Origin: Hemerocallis citrina
Taxonomy: Eukaryota; Streptophyta; Magnoliopsida; Asparagales; Asphodelaceae
Length of the DNA stretch: 64,000 nt
Direction of reading: 5' to 3'
NCBI GenBank assembly: GCA_017893485.1
Contig: CM030364.1
Coordinates: 244,665,818 to 244,729,817, forward strand
This document shows positions 12,202 through 24,185 of the stretch, one piece after another. The notes below the pieces were generated by a model. The model worked only from the letters and a program-made list of their open reading frames with translations, did not search any database and was not told the origin of the DNA. The position numbers and the translations under genes are program-made. Each line of letters begins with the position of its first letter. Position 1 is the stretch's first letter.

Positions 12202-12802
12202 TATTGACCTAAGTTTGGTGTGCAAAAAATGTGTCACTTACTACTAATATCTGCAGTTAAGATTTGCAGGAAAAATAGGAAAAGGAAAATCAATATATAT
12301 AAAAGATTCAAAATATTCAAAAACAAACAAAAGATGCATGAATAAGAAAATATTGGAAAATCAAGGAAGAGTGCTTCTCAAGAAACATGTACTTCAAAGC
12401 CAGCAAATCAAATGATTTATTTCTGTTAATAAGAGGAATATATATGTAAAGGTGTATTGATTGATAAATTAGTTTTGGAAAGAATATAAAGTGAAATCGT
12501 CAATTAAAAGTCGAATCTCCACGACTGGGGTCGATCGCAACAACAGTCGATCGCTCATCTCTGTTGAAAAGATGAGCTAGTCGACCGGTCATCGCTCGAC
12601 TTACCGGTTAAAAAATGAACGATCGACTTTCCATCATTGCGGTCGACCGTCCAAGTGCAGATCTCACCATTTCAGAAATATCTTTTCATTTTCGAAAAGA
12701 TACATTTTCCTACTCTATAAATTGAGGCGAATTCACAGTGTATTCTTTATCCCTTGCTATCCTAACTCTTCTGAACTAATTATTCAATCAATACTCCAAA
12801 TG

Positions 12803-13222
12803 TGTTACGCCCCGCCCCAATACTCAGACAATTTATTTATGTTATCAGACAAATTATTTATTTATTAGTACAACTGCCCACCACAGGCTACCTCTCAAAA
12901 GGTGGTTAACCAATTAGGTGACTCTTGATCATAGTCATTATTATTTATTATTTAATAATCTAGTATTAATCCCGATATGGGACAATTTCAATTTTTCTCT
13001 CTCTTCCCGTGTACAGCAGAGCCACCCCCCTGGCGGGCCCCCTGCCTCCACGTCAGCAAGGTAGCAGGCGCTGCCTTCATACATCCCAGTTGTGCTCCCT
13101 CCCCGCTGACGTCATCACACATCCCAGATGACGTCAGCCGCAACAAGCAGCTTGAGCTGCTGTTTCTCAACCTGTGCCCCCCCCCCCCACATTTAATTCA
13201 ATTTATTTATCAATGTGCCATC

Positions 13223-13292
<70 letters not shown>

Positions 13293-13345
13293 TATATATA
13301 TATATATACTATATATTCTATCTTTAGAAATTACGGTGTGTTACA
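12803..13345 (+). mobile_element. 543-bp solo LTR nested in LTR1 of element A
   Basis: Begins TGTTACGCCCCG, ends GGTGTGTTACA, and is flanked by AAATG (12798-12802) and AAGTG (13346-13350). The other LTR of element A has the uninterrupted sequence AAGTG at the matching place, which proves the insertion. It contains a 12-base C run (13177-13188) and a TA tract. No internal region remains, so it is a solo LTR, probably Gypsy-type from its termini. Confidence 0.75.
13229..13318. repeat. (TA)n microsatellite
   Basis: TA tract of about 30 units with interruptions toward the right end. The YIYIYI reading frames across it are artefacts. Confidence 0.9.
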
Positions 13346-13703
13346 AAGTGAGGAATTTTTATTATTTTCTTCAGTCAAGGTCTTTTCTGGAGTTTTTCTT
13401 TCTTTTCCACTTCGGTGAGTATTGTGGGACTTGTTATAGAAGCCTTGCGGGTGTAATAGGTCTCTCGGCCGAAATTCCGAGAATCACTATACAAAGGTTT
13501 AAAGTATAGTGGAATTATTGTGGCGGAGAATTGCTACATGTAGGTGGTGTGGACGTAGACCTGGGTCGAACCTTGTTATATCACTGTGTCTTGCTCGTTG
13601 CTCTATTTGCTCTCTTACTCTATCTTTTTTACTTAATGCATTTTTTATTTAAAATTTTAATTTCCGCACAATCACCCTATTCACCCCCCAGGGTGATTTA
13701 CAG

Positions 13704-13716
13704 TGGTATCAGAGCG
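13704..13716 (+). promoter_or_regulatory. Primer binding site of element A
   Basis: TGGTATCAGAGCG lies one base after LTR1. It matches the 3-prime end of plant initiator tRNA-Met in reverse complement, the usual Copia primer. Confidence 0.85.
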
Positions 13717-13757
13717 AGGTGCTTATTAAAGGCTTAAAAGCTTGAGCTAAAGGTCCA

Positions 13758-15038
13758 ATGGCCGAAATCCCTCCTCCCGAAAACTTGTACTCATCGGAGC
13801 CATTTATCTCCAATGGGACAAGTCTAACACGCTTACCTTATTTTGATGAAAAATGCTATGATGTTTGGAAAGTCGTATGTCTCACTTTTTGCAGACGCTT
13901 GGAGAAGAAGTATGGAACGTATGCATAAACAAAACAGATATTCTTGACAGTGATGGAAAGAGGGCTTTCACAAAAGCTGAACTAGCTCTCAAAACTGCAA
14001 ACTCCAAAGATATGAAAGCACTTTTATGCAAGACTGAACAATGAAGATGCGATGTGGGCAGAATTGCAAGACGGCGTATGAAATTTGGAATAACATGCTG
14101 AAACGGCATGAGGGAACCACATCTGAGGTAAAAGCAAAAATTAATTTATGTTTTTATAAGTTTGATGTTTTTTCGTATGTTGCCAGGAGAAAACGTAGGT
14201 CAGATGCTTGCCCGCTTCGATATTATCGCACATGAGCTTGAGAGCTTAGGTAAGGGGTTGGATGATGACCGAAAGCTGTCTCACGCCTGAATGGGATGTA
14301 AAAGCCACCGCAATGAAGGAGACGCTTGAAGAAAAGGGGTTTGACTACTATACTTTCCAAGGGAAACTAAACACGTATGAGATGGAGATGACTGAAACCA
14401 AGAGGTACCGGCAGAACATCGGGATTGAGCCTAAAACCGAAGAAAATACCATATATTTGAAAGCAGAAAAATCTCGACCATAAAAAACAGAGTCAGATCA
14501 TGAAGATTCAGATGAAGACATCACATTGTTGACCAGGCAATTTCGTAAGTATCTTAAACACAAAAAATATGGCAGGTATCAAGGAGAAAGAAAAAAGGAC
14601 AAAGACGACATATGCTACAAATGCAAGAAACCTGGACATATTCGCGTAAACTGTCCCATCACGCAGGACAGAAACAAGGAGCACTATCACCCCAAGTCAG
14701 GATTGAGAAAGAAGGCATTGAAGGCAACATGGCTAGATTCAGATTCCAGCGATATAGAGCAATACCACAACAACTTTGGATTCATGACTCTTGGGCATGG
14801 TAAGGTGCAATCACCACCCCAAGAAGAGGTAATCGAAGAACCCACCTATGATGATTTAGTTGACATGTGTAATGGGTTAAAAGATTATGCAAAGAGATTA
14901 AGTCGTAAATTGAGACAATATAAACAAATGTCAAATGAATCACATGACTCTTGCATTGCTAAGAATAAAAAATTGAAAAATAAAAATTCCTTGATTATTG
15001 AAAAATTTGAGTCACTTAGAAAAGACCATGATGTGTAG
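13758..15038 (+). pseudogene. Gag of element A (broken)
   Basis: Starts MAEIPPPENLYSSEPF at 13758 and can be followed, with frameshifts and stops, through a nucleocapsid CX2CX4HX4C knuckle (CYKCKKPGHIRVNC, 14613-14654). It then enters a lysine/glutamate-rich, coiled-coil-like tail (about 14860-15038, resuming 15223-15459). Gag packages the element RNA. The long coiled-coil tail is typical of SIRE-type Copia elements. At least six stops or frameshifts separate the pieces. Confidence 0.75.
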
Positions 15039-15689
15039 ATAGAGGAAAATGAGTATTTAAAACAAAAAATCGAGAATACTTAGCAACACATGATGAAAAT
15101 CTAAGAGAAATTCATGAGAAATCTGTCTATATTGCTAAACTCACTGATGATTTAAATGAATGCAAGAGAAAATTTGATGAGGTAGTGGAAGGTTGTAACG
15201 GCTCTCGAACAAAATAAAATACTTGATGTTACCCTATACACTTTTCGTTGGAACACAAAAAAATGATGTGAAGATGAGGAAAATGCTTTGTAATAGAATA
15301 ATTGAGCTTGAAAAAATTGTTGAAAAATATGAAAGGCTCAGTTATCTTATTACAAAGAATTCAAGATCATATCATGATAATCGAGGGTTTGGTTACGATG
15401 AGCCAATACAACATCAAAAGTCTAAGCAATCAAATCATACACATATGCATAGTCACTAAATAATTACAAATCAACACAAAACTATGCACATGTGCATGAT
15501 CCAAGGCATAATCATATCACATGTCACTATTTCTGTAAATTATGGTATATTTCTTATAATTGTTCATTAAAAAAGAATACTAATTTCGTTTGGATGAGAA
15601 AGAATGTAAATGCAGGTTCAATACAAACTTGGGCAACCAAAATTATACCTACTAATCTTGATGTAGGTACATCAACGTATCAAAACTAA

Positions 15690-15950
15690 AGATCGGTGGT
15701 ACCTTGATAGTGGATGCTCAAACCATATGACAGGTGAAAATAAATACTTTGCATCACTATCAAGGGAAAGAGGAAAGGACACCATCTTTGAAGATAATAG
15801 CACTGGTCAGACCATCGATAAAGGTAAGATAAACTTTGGTTCTTCACGCTCCATTGAGGATGTTCTATTGGTAAGAGGTTTGAAATAAAATTTACTTAGT
15901 GTAAGTCAGTTATGTCATAAAGGTTATACTGTTATTTTTTGCTAAAAATG
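15690..15950 (+). pseudogene. Protease of element A (broken)
   Basis: The block RWYLDSGCSNHMTG has the retroviral-type aspartic protease signature D-S-G at 15706-15714. The usual Copia sequence follows down to NLLSVSQLCHKGYTV (about 15889-15935), with a stop before NLLSVSQ. It would process the polyprotein. Confidence 0.7.
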
Positions 15951-16048
15951 TATGCACTGTATTAGATAACAATAAATCATGTTTACTCTTCGCTAATAGA
16001 TGTAATAATGTATATGTTATAAATTCTAATGAATTAGCAAAGGACAAT

Positions 16049-17270
16049 ATGAAATGCTTTGTTGCTAGAAACGAGGATGGTTGGTTATGGCATCAGCGAC
16101 TTGGACACACAGCCATGGATAATCTCAACAAACTCGTCACCAAGGAGCTTGTAAGGGGGATTCCCAAAATCAAATTTGAGAAAGATAAACTTTGTGAGTC
16201 TTGTCAGTTCGGTAAGCAAACTAAAAGTTCTCACAAGCCCAAGAAAATGGTATCAACTTCTAGACCTCTTGAACTCTTCCACATGGATCTGTTTGGACCA
16301 TCACGAACACGTAGTAATGGAGGTGCATGATATGCCTTTGTAATTGTAGATGAATAGTAAATTCACATGGGTTGCCTATTTGTCACAAAAGGATGACACA
16401 TCATATGTTTTTCAAAAATTCTGTCGTAGACTAGAAAATGTGAAAAGCCTCACCATTGTTACTATTCGCAGTGATCATGGTGGGGAGTTTCAAAACGAAC
16501 TCTTTACATCATTTTGTGGCAAAAAGGCAATAAAACATGAGTTCTCCTGTCCTCGCACTCCCCAACAAAATGGGGTTGTTGAAAGGAAAAATCGATATCT
16601 TCATGAAATGGCCCGCACCATACTTAGTGAAAATGATTTACCAAAGTTGTTTTGGCCGAAACTGTCAATACAGCGTGTTATACCATTAACCAAGTAATCA
16701 TTAGGAAGTATCTATAGAAAATTACTTTTGAACTATTTTATGGAAAAGTTCCTAACTTGAGTTATTTTCATGTGTTTGGGTGTAAAGTGCTCATTTTAAA
16801 TACTCTAGATAACTTGGGAAAATTTCATCGTAAAAGTGACGAAGGCATATTCTTAGGATATTCCCTAAGTAGCAAGGCATATCATGTATTTAATAAAAGA
16901 AGATGCACAATTCAAGAATCTATTGATATTATATTTGATGAAACTAATCCCTTTTCAAAAGAGATATTACATGTTGTTGATGATGATGAGACAGATGTTC
17001 GCATTGAAAAGGAACAGGTACATACAGAGAAGGGACCAAATATAGACTGTCAAAATAACATACCACATCAAGATGAAAACATATCTATCAATCAAAGTGG
17101 CAACAATCCCTCGGTAGACGAGATGCATACACAACAAATTGATGCCATGGAAGATGATCACCCTCCGCCACAAGCACAACTTATACCTTCCACCATCGAC
17201 AAGCACCCTGCTTGGAAAATCATGTCTAGCTATCCACCAAATCTTATCCGAAGTGATATGTCAAAAGGGC
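16049..17270 (+). pseudogene. Integrase of element A (broken)
   Basis: The pre-integrase zinc-binding part has H and H in HQRLGHT and C-x2-C in CESCQF (16089-16210). The catalytic core keeps all three acidic residues: D in HMDLFGP (16286-16288), D in RSDHGGEF (16473-16475) and E in NGVVERKN (16581-16583). The D to E spacing is the normal 35 residues. A stop at 16328-16330 and breaks near 16347 and 16697 inactivate it. After VFGCKV and FLGYSL the linker runs into the deletion point near 17265. Confidence 0.8.
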
Positions 17271-18130
17271 AAATGCAGGATGATTTTGAAATGAGTATGA
17301 TGAGTCAGTTAACCTACTTTCTTGGGCTCCTAATACAACAACGAAAGGACGGCATCTTTATAAACCAATCCAAGTATGCGAAAAAAACTCATCAAAAAGT
17401 TTGGTCTTGACAATGCAAACACATACAAAACTCCTATGGCAACTACCACTAAACTGTCCAAAGACGAATCTGGTAAAACTGTTGATATTTCTACTTATCG
17501 TGGTATGATTGGTAGCTTGCTTTATATTACTGCTTCTCGTCCAGATATTATGTTTAGTGTTTGTTTGTGTGCTCATTTCCAATCGTGTCCTAAAGAATCT
17601 CATTTGGTTGCAGTTAAGCGTATCATTCGATATCTTAAAGGCAAGCCAAATACTGGTCTTTGGTACCCGAAAAATAGAAAATTTTCTCTTGTAGGCTATT
17701 CCAATGCCGACTATACCGGGAGTTTGACAGATAGAAAAAGCACTAGTGGTACATGTCATTTCTTGGGAGATTGTCTTGTCTCATGGGCATCCAAGAAACA
17801 AAACTTTGTCACATTTTCTATTGCCGAAGCCAAATACATAGCCATTGGATCCTGTTGTGCGCAAGTATTATGGATGAAACAAACATTAGAAGAATACAAG
17901 GTATTCTTTGATCACATTCCAATTAAATGATATAATACTAGCACTGTTCACATGACTAAGAATTCTGATCAACATAGTCATACTAAACATATAGAAATTC
18001 GATATCACTTTCAAAAGGGAGATGTCATTCTTGAATATGTTTCAACTGATTCACAACTTGCTGATATTTTTACCAAACCTTTAGATAAAAAATGTTTTCA
18101 TTTTTTGAAAGGTGAATTAAATATGATTGA
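17271..18130 (+). pseudogene. RNase H end of element A, directly fused to the linker by a pol deletion
   Basis: Immediately after SKGQMQDD (about 17263-17286) the sequence reads FEMSMMSQLTYFLGLLI, which normally lies just past the reverse transcriptase. The whole polymerase with its YVDD box is therefore missing. The RNase H part keeps the Copia blocks SLLYITASRPDIMFSV, NADYTGSLTDRKSTSGT, SWASKKQ and ADIFTKPLD. One break near 17390 and a stop at 17928-17930 interrupt it. Confidence 0.8.
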
Positions 18131-18480
18131 TATTCAGCATAATTGGTTTTTTGGGTTAAATGTTTTTCGATCGACGGTGCGGTCAAATGTCATCCTGCAA
18201 AGGTGTACAGTCGACCGGGCGGTCGATCGGTCCCCTCTCTATTTTTGCTCAATCGAACACACATCCTCATGGTCGACCGTCCTATTTTATGTTTTCTTTA
18301 CAGTCACATACACCTTCCCATCGGTCGACTGTGCGGTCGACCGGTCCCTTTTCTGTTTTCTTTGGATTTCTGACTGTTTTTATCTTTGTTTTTTTTTGTG
18401 TGTTCCAAAAAGGGGCAGAAGTCTTAGAATTTTTCATCTATGTTTTTTTCAGCATTTTGAAAAATATTTTACTTGAAATT
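18131..18480 (+). other. Post-pol reading frame of element A
   Basis: The RNase H frame runs on past ADIFTKPLD to a stop at 18474, giving about 110 extra residues rich in F, C and V. SIRE-type elements can carry a post-pol envelope-like ORF, but this translation shows no signal peptide or coiled coil. It includes GTCGAC-type repeats (18168-18345), so I regard it as fortuitous read-through. Confidence 0.35.
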
Positions 18481-18785
18481 TATTTTTAAGTTTTTGAATC
18501 TTTTAATCTATATCTCTCGTATGTATTGGAAAAATCTCAAATCTATGATACTATGTAGAGCTCTCACTGTATACCAAAGAGTTTCGCGATCAACAGTATC
18601 ATGTAAGTAGATTTTTCTTTGAATTTATAAAAAAATGTAATATTCCCCAAAATTTCTTATTTCTCATGCATGTTCTTTAAACAAGTTTTGATCATTACAT
18701 ATGGGTTATATTATGTACTCTCATTTATTAACATCTTCCATGCATAAATTTAAGGGGAGTACTAGATTTAGGGAGAGTAATTAAG

Positions 18786-19762
18786 GTTGCGTTTGGTTTG
18801 TTGTTTTGAAAACAGTTTTCTGAAAATGAGAGTGTAAAAGCTGTTTGGTAATAATTTTTTATGAAAACAGTTTTTTGAAAATGAGAGTATAATGTACGTA
18901 TAGGTTTGGTTGTATGTATATACTGTATACAGTATATATACTCTGATACATACATGTTGTATACATATATATATATATACTGATATATAATAATATAAAA
19001 TATTTTATTATAATAAACATATTTAATAATATACATATATATAATAATATATAATAGTTATAATAATATATATGTAATAATAATATATTCAAATTATATA
19101 TTAAACCATATATTATAATACTAATAAATTATATAATAATATATATAATAATATATAATAGTAATATATAATAATAATAATAGATTATTATAATAATAAC
19201 ATATTATTATAATAGTATATATAAAATAGTATATATGAAATAATAGTATATAAAAAATAGTATATATTAAATAATAATATAATTAATATATATAATAATA
19301 ATATAATATAATAATAGTATATATAATAAAAATATAATATATTAATAGTATATATAAAATAGTATATATAAAATAGTATACATAAAATAATAATATATTA
19401 TAATAATTGTATATGATATAATAATATGAAATAATTTATTATAATAAACAATTTTAATTATATACACATATATAATAACATATAATAATTATAATTATAA
19501 TAATATATATGTAATAATATTCTATTATAATTATATATTAAACAATTTATTACAATAATAATAAATTATATAATAATATATATAATAATATATAACAGTA
19601 ATATATAATAATAATATATATATATTATAATAATAATAGATTATCATAATAGTATATATAAAATAGTATATATGAAAAAATAATATATATTATAATAATA
19701 GTATATATATATATATATATATAAAATAAAAATAATAATATAATATATATAATAATAATATA

Positions 19763-19793
<31 letters not shown>

Positions 19794-19794
19794 C

Positions 19795-19830
<36 letters not shown>

Positions 19831-20527
19831 TATGTAACAATAATATATTATAAATATATATATAACAATATATTATAATAATAGTATATTATATAATAAT
19901 ATATATAATAATATATAATAGTAATATATTATATATTACTCTATATAATAATATATAATAGTAATCTATAATAATAATAATATATATAATAATAATATTT
20001 ATAATAATATTATAATATAATAATAGTATATATAAAATAGTATATATAAAATAATAATATATATAATAATAATATAATATAATAATAGTATATATACAAT
20101 AGTATAAATAAAATAATAGTATATATAATAATATATAATAATAATATAATAATAATAGTAGTATATATAAAATAATATATATAATATAATAATATATTAT
20201 AATAATTGTATATTATATAATAATATAAAATAATTTATTATAATAAACATATTTAATTATATACATATATATAATAACAAATAATAATTATAATAATATA
20301 TATGTAATAATAATATATTATAATAATATATTAAATATTTTATTATAATAATAATAAATTATATAATAATATATATAAAAATATATAATAGTAATATATA
20401 ATAATAATATATATTATAATAATAATAGAATATTATAATATTATATATAAAATAGTATATATGAAATAATAATATATATTATAATAATAGTATATATATA
20501 TATTAAAAAATAAAAATAATTATATAA

Positions 20528-20567
<40 letters not shown>

Positions 20568-20716
20568 TATAAATATATTTAGAGAGAGGATGTGAAAAAA
20601 CAGAAAATAGTTGAAGTTGAATTTTGTGAAAACTGTTTTCACAAAACAACCTAACCAAACGAGTTTTGGGGTTTTGGAAAACAAAAAAAAGAAAAAAAAC
20701 AACAAACCAAACAGTT
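18786..20716. mobile_element. TIR-bounded element with a 1.7-kb AT-only core
   Basis: The left end (18789-18807, GCGTTTGGTTTGTTGTTTT) is matched in reverse complement by the right end (about 20695-20716, CTGTTTGGTTTGTTGTTTT). Both arms also carry GAAAACAGTTTTC-type blocks. Between about 18900 and 20580 the sequence is almost pure A/T, made of TAA, TATA and ATAATA units. It lies between the post-pol region and the polypurine tract of element A. The termini resemble hAT-type MITEs. The core looks like microsatellite expansion. I did not find a clear target duplication. Confidence 0.55.
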
Positions 20717-20749
20717 TAAAAAAATTCTAAGATATGTTTTGTCCACACC

Positions 20750-20760
20750 AAAAGGGGAGA
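20750..20760 (+). promoter_or_regulatory. Polypurine tract of element A
   Basis: AAAAGGGGAGA lies one base before LTR2, as expected for plus-strand DNA priming. Confidence 0.7.
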
Positions 20761-20761
20761 T

Positions 20762-22123
20762 TGTTGACCTAAGTTTGGTGTGCACAAAACGTGTCACTTG
20801 CTACTAATATCTTCAGTTAAGATTTGCAGGAAAAACAGAAAAAGGAAAATCAATATAAAAGATTCAAAAGATTCAAAAACAAACAAAAAAGACATGAATA
20901 AGAAAATATTGGAAAATCAAGGAAGAGTGCTTCTAAAAAAACATGTGCTTCAAAGCTAGCAAATCAAATGATTTATTTCTGTAAATGAGAGGAATATATA
21001 TGTAAATGTGTATTGATTGATAAATTAGTTTTGGAAGGAATATAAAGTAAAATTGCCAATTAAAAGTCAAATCTGCACGACTGCGGTCGACCACACAGTT
21101 GACTGCAACAACAGTCGATCGCTCATCTCTGTTGAAAAGATGAGTTAGTCGACTGGTCATCGCTCGACTTACGAGTTAAAAGATGAATGGTCGAATGTCC
21201 ATCATTGCGGTCTACCGTCCAAGTGCAGATCTGACCATTTTAGAATGGCTAAATTTGAAGGAAAAAAAAAAAACCTGAACTATGGCCGTTATGCAGAACC
21301 CCCCCCCCCCCCCCCCCCCCCCCCGCGGATCCTTTTTTAATGCAGAAAATCCCCATGAACTATTGTCGCAAAAAACCCACCCCGCCAACGTGAGACTTCT
21401 GCTAAAGTTAAGGTAGGTTTTTGACAATAATGCGAAAGTTATATGATGTTTTTTGAAACAACTTACAAAGATGAATGGGATTATCTAATACAAGTAGAAA
21501 AGTTAGATGTGGTTTTTTGAAATACTTCAGGGGGGGGGGGGGGGGGTTTGCAACAACCATACTTCATGGGGGTTTTCTGCATAAACGCCATTGTAGAAGG
21601 GGGGGGGGGTTCTTTCAAATTTAGCCTTTCGGAAATATCTTTTCATTTTCAGAAAGATACATTTCCATACTCTATAAATTGAGGCGAATTCACAGTGTAT
21701 TCTTTATCCCTTGCTATCCTAACTCTTCTGAACTAATCATTCAATCAATACTCTAAGTGTGATTGATTTTTATTATTTTCTTCAGTCAAGGTATTTTCTA
21801 GATCTTTAGAGTTTTTCTTTCTTTTCCACTTCGGTGAGTATTGCGGGACTTGTTGTAGAAGCCCTGCGGGTGTAATAGGTCCCTCGGCCTAAATTTCGAG
21901 ACTCACTATACAAGGGTTTAAAGTATAGTGGAACGCTTGTGGCGAAGAATTGCTACAAGTAGGTGGTGTGGACGTAGACCTGGGGGTCGAACCACGTTAT
22001 ATCGACGTGTCTTGCTCGTTGCTCTGTTCGCTCTCTCTTACTCTATCTTTTTACTTTACGCATTTTTATCTAAATTTTTAATTCCCGCGCAATCACCCTA
22101 TTCACCTCCCAGGGTGATTTACA
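20762..22123 (+). repeat. Element A LTR2
   Basis: Starts TGTTGACCTAAG and ends GATTTACA. Aligns with LTR1 once the 380-bp MITE at 21247-21626 and the solo LTR in LTR1 are removed. Followed by the target duplication TACTC. Confidence 0.85.
21247..21626. mobile_element. 380-bp MITE in LTR2 of element A
   Basis: Inverted ends GGCTAAATTTGAA (21247-21259) and TTCAAATTTAGCC (21614-21626). LTR1 lacks the insertion and reads TTTCAGAAAT at this place. Here TTTTAGAAT lies on the left and TTTCGGAAAT on the right, a 9-10-bp target duplication pointing to the Mutator type. It holds G/C runs of 26, 17 and about 11 bases and inverted copies of a TATGCAGAA-containing block. It is non-coding. Confidence 0.7.
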
Positions 22124-22128
22124 TACTC

Positions 22129-22546
22129 TACTCTCATATTGGAGGAGTTTACAATATATATAGAAGAATAGAGAGAACCCTAGGTTTAATCTTGATTCTC
22201 AGTTATCTGATATAACATGGAGAATAAGTAACTGAATAGAAGCCGTACGATCTGACACGGATTTAAAGATTGGGCTAAAACAACCTAACAAATCGAGACC
22301 CAGAAACTACACAGTGCCGCAGGCGGTCGACTATCCAATAAGACCGGTCGACCATCCCTCTCTCAGACAATCCTTGTACTATGAGCCATTGGGGTGTGTG
22401 ATCGACTGTCTCCAAGACCAGTCGACCGTCCTTTCTCTGACTGCTGCTATTGTTTTCTCTTCTACTCTCTTCGACGCTTCGACCTCCATGCTTCATCTTA
22501 CTTTCTTCTCATCTGAACCACGAGTATTCAAGACACATTCCTAAAA
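22129..22546 (-). repeat. Element B LTR (left copy, second piece)
   Basis: Resumes at TACTCTCATATTGGAGG and matches 24502-24915. Contains GTCGAC-type sites (22325-22430). Together with 11890-12201 it makes about 730 bp, equal to the right LTR. Confidence 0.8.
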
Positions 22547-22996
22547 AACTCCACCTTGGATTGCATACGAGTGCTATCACATGATGTGATTATTCATCTC
22601 CAACTCTACTAAAACTCCACTTGCAAAAACCACTTTAGAACAATAGTTTCTTCTTCTAGTTGAACAAATCTCTACCCAATCTCACCGATCAGTATACCCC
22701 TTTAAGGGCACACCTCCTTAGGCATACTCACAGAGTTGCCAACCTCCGAACGAACTCCACCTACATCAAGGAATTCTTCACCTCCCGAAGATATTCGAAT
22801 GTCATAGTCTTGCTTCGATGATGCTAGTTGCGGCAAGCTAGATGAGCTTGCCAGAATAACAGGAAAAGAAGTAACAACACCTGTGCAAGTATTTCAGATT
22901 CCCCAAAGCTTGTAGAGATTGTTTTGGCTTGGCCCGACCACTCTCATACCTCTAATCACCTTATGAAGATCTTGAAAAAATAGACAGAAATCTACC

Positions 22997-23460
22997 TCAA
23001 GCTGTGTACCTACAACTCCGTGCATCAAGAGTTCCCAAGAAAATTAGATTCTGCTCCAGCAGAGGAATATGCAAAACATCCCTTAAAGTGAACATATTTA
23101 GACCTGATATTTTCAACTCAACTGTCCCCTTACCTACTACTTCACAAATATATCCAGTTTTCGTTCTCACACAATGCCTTATAGTTGACTTATAAGTAGA
23201 GAACAACTTCCTTTCAGAGCAAATATGAGAAGAACTCCTTGAGTCAAGAAACCAAATAGAATCAACTTCTAAAGAATTTGAAATAAGAAGACACAAATCA
23301 TCTAAATTAAAGTTACTAACCACATTGGCGATTGAATTGTCATTCTTGGCGCTCTCCTGATTTTACAATTTTCAACAGTCTTTCTTGATATGCCCTGACC
23401 TCTTGCAATATCGGCGACGAATCGAATCCTTTTTGCATAGCACTTTATCTTCCCCTGAAG
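22997..23460 (-). pseudogene. Nucleocapsid knuckle and protease of element B (broken)
   Basis: On the minus strand a zinc-knuckle relic YCKRSGHIKKDC (about 23420-23375) has lost its first cysteine (RRYC in place of CxxC). It is followed by a Copia protease with IWFLDSRSSSHIC, where the catalytic D-S-G has become D-S-R (around 23250). Further on FTLRDVLHIPLLEQNLI is the usual protease C-terminal block. The altered active site predicts an inactive enzyme. Confidence 0.65.
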
Positions 23461-23652
23461 GACCATCCACTGCTAGACAACTTGTGGGAATAGACGATGA
23501 ATTTTAAGTCTCCTTTCTAAATTGATTTTCCTTCAATGATTTGATTACACCATCTACCGAAATACTCTCCTTGGTAGATCTATCGTGTAGCATGGTAGTG
23601 CCCCCGGAGGGGTCAGTACTCAAGTACGCTACCTAAGAGATAGGGGAGTTTT

Positions 23653-24006
23653 TCAGCTCCTTCGAATCAAAAGCTCGTACGAATCTGGCAGTGAATATAT
23701 GTGGTTCAAAGCTTTATCTTCCTCACAAACATCCGCGTTTATCGCCTTGAGTTCAGATAGAACCTTATTGAACCCTGTAATGTGATTTTTGAGATCGGTA
23801 CCTTCCTTAATTAACAAACAGAATAACTTCCTCTTCCAATGCATCTGATCTAATAACGACGAATCAGAGTAGTCAGCTATGAGTTTTTTCCACAAACTCA
23901 CCGCATCAATTTTTTCAAGAAATCTGCACTTGACCTCGTCCGCCAATGATAGTCGAATCAGACTTATGGTTCTTTCAAGAATATCTTCCCAAACATCCTC
24001 CTTCAT
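23653..24006 (-). pseudogene. Gag of element B (partial)
   Basis: The translation EDVWEDILERTISLIRLSL, then VSLWKKLIADYSDSSL and LCLLIKEGTDLKNHITGFN, matches the UBN2-type capsid of plant Copia Gag. The conserved order is W-x-x-L-x-x-x-Y, then hydrophobic helices and LPDSYE. The start lies further upstream (to about 24165) in a broken frame. It is the only capsid-like ORF in this element. Confidence 0.7.
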
Positions 24007-24185
24007 ATCAGATGACTTTTCTTTCTTCTTAACAGCTAAATGCTAACGTTCTTGAACAAGGACAACATACATGTCAACCTTCCAAAGATTGAAATTGATC
24101 TATCCATCGAACTGCTTAATCTTCAAAAGACTGTGACCTGTCATCTTAACCAAGAGACTCAATAACCTGAAGCTTTGATACCAGT

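Larger units (their letters stand above)
12202..13702 (+). repeat. Element A LTR1
   Basis: Corresponds to LTR2 after removing the 543-bp solo LTR inserted here (12803-13345). Contains several GTCGAC/GTCGATC-type sites at 12529-12652. Ends GATTTACA immediately before the primer site. Confidence 0.85.
12202..22123 (+). mobile_element. Copia element A (SIRE/Maximus-like), reverse transcriptase deleted
   Basis: LTRs at 12202-13702 and 20762-22123 start T(A/G)TTGACC and end GATTTACA. Flanks TAATC (12197-12201) and TACTC (22124-22128) form a 5-bp target duplication with one mismatch. The undisturbed target sequence survives in the other LTR of element B at 24497. The internal order is Gag, protease, integrase, RNase H, then an extended 3-prime region, as in Copia. 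The long Gag with coiled-coil and the post-pol region favour the SIRE/Maximus lineage. A deletion removed the reverse transcriptase, and many stops break the frame. Three smaller elements are nested inside. Confidence 0.85.

Noticed and set aside
13758..18130. Element A as a potentially autonomous copy
   Set aside because: The reverse transcriptase is deleted and Gag, integrase and protease each carry stops or frameshifts.
18131..18480. Envelope-like gene of the SIRE-type element
   Set aside because: It is only read-through from RNase H, without signal peptide, membrane anchor or coiled coil.
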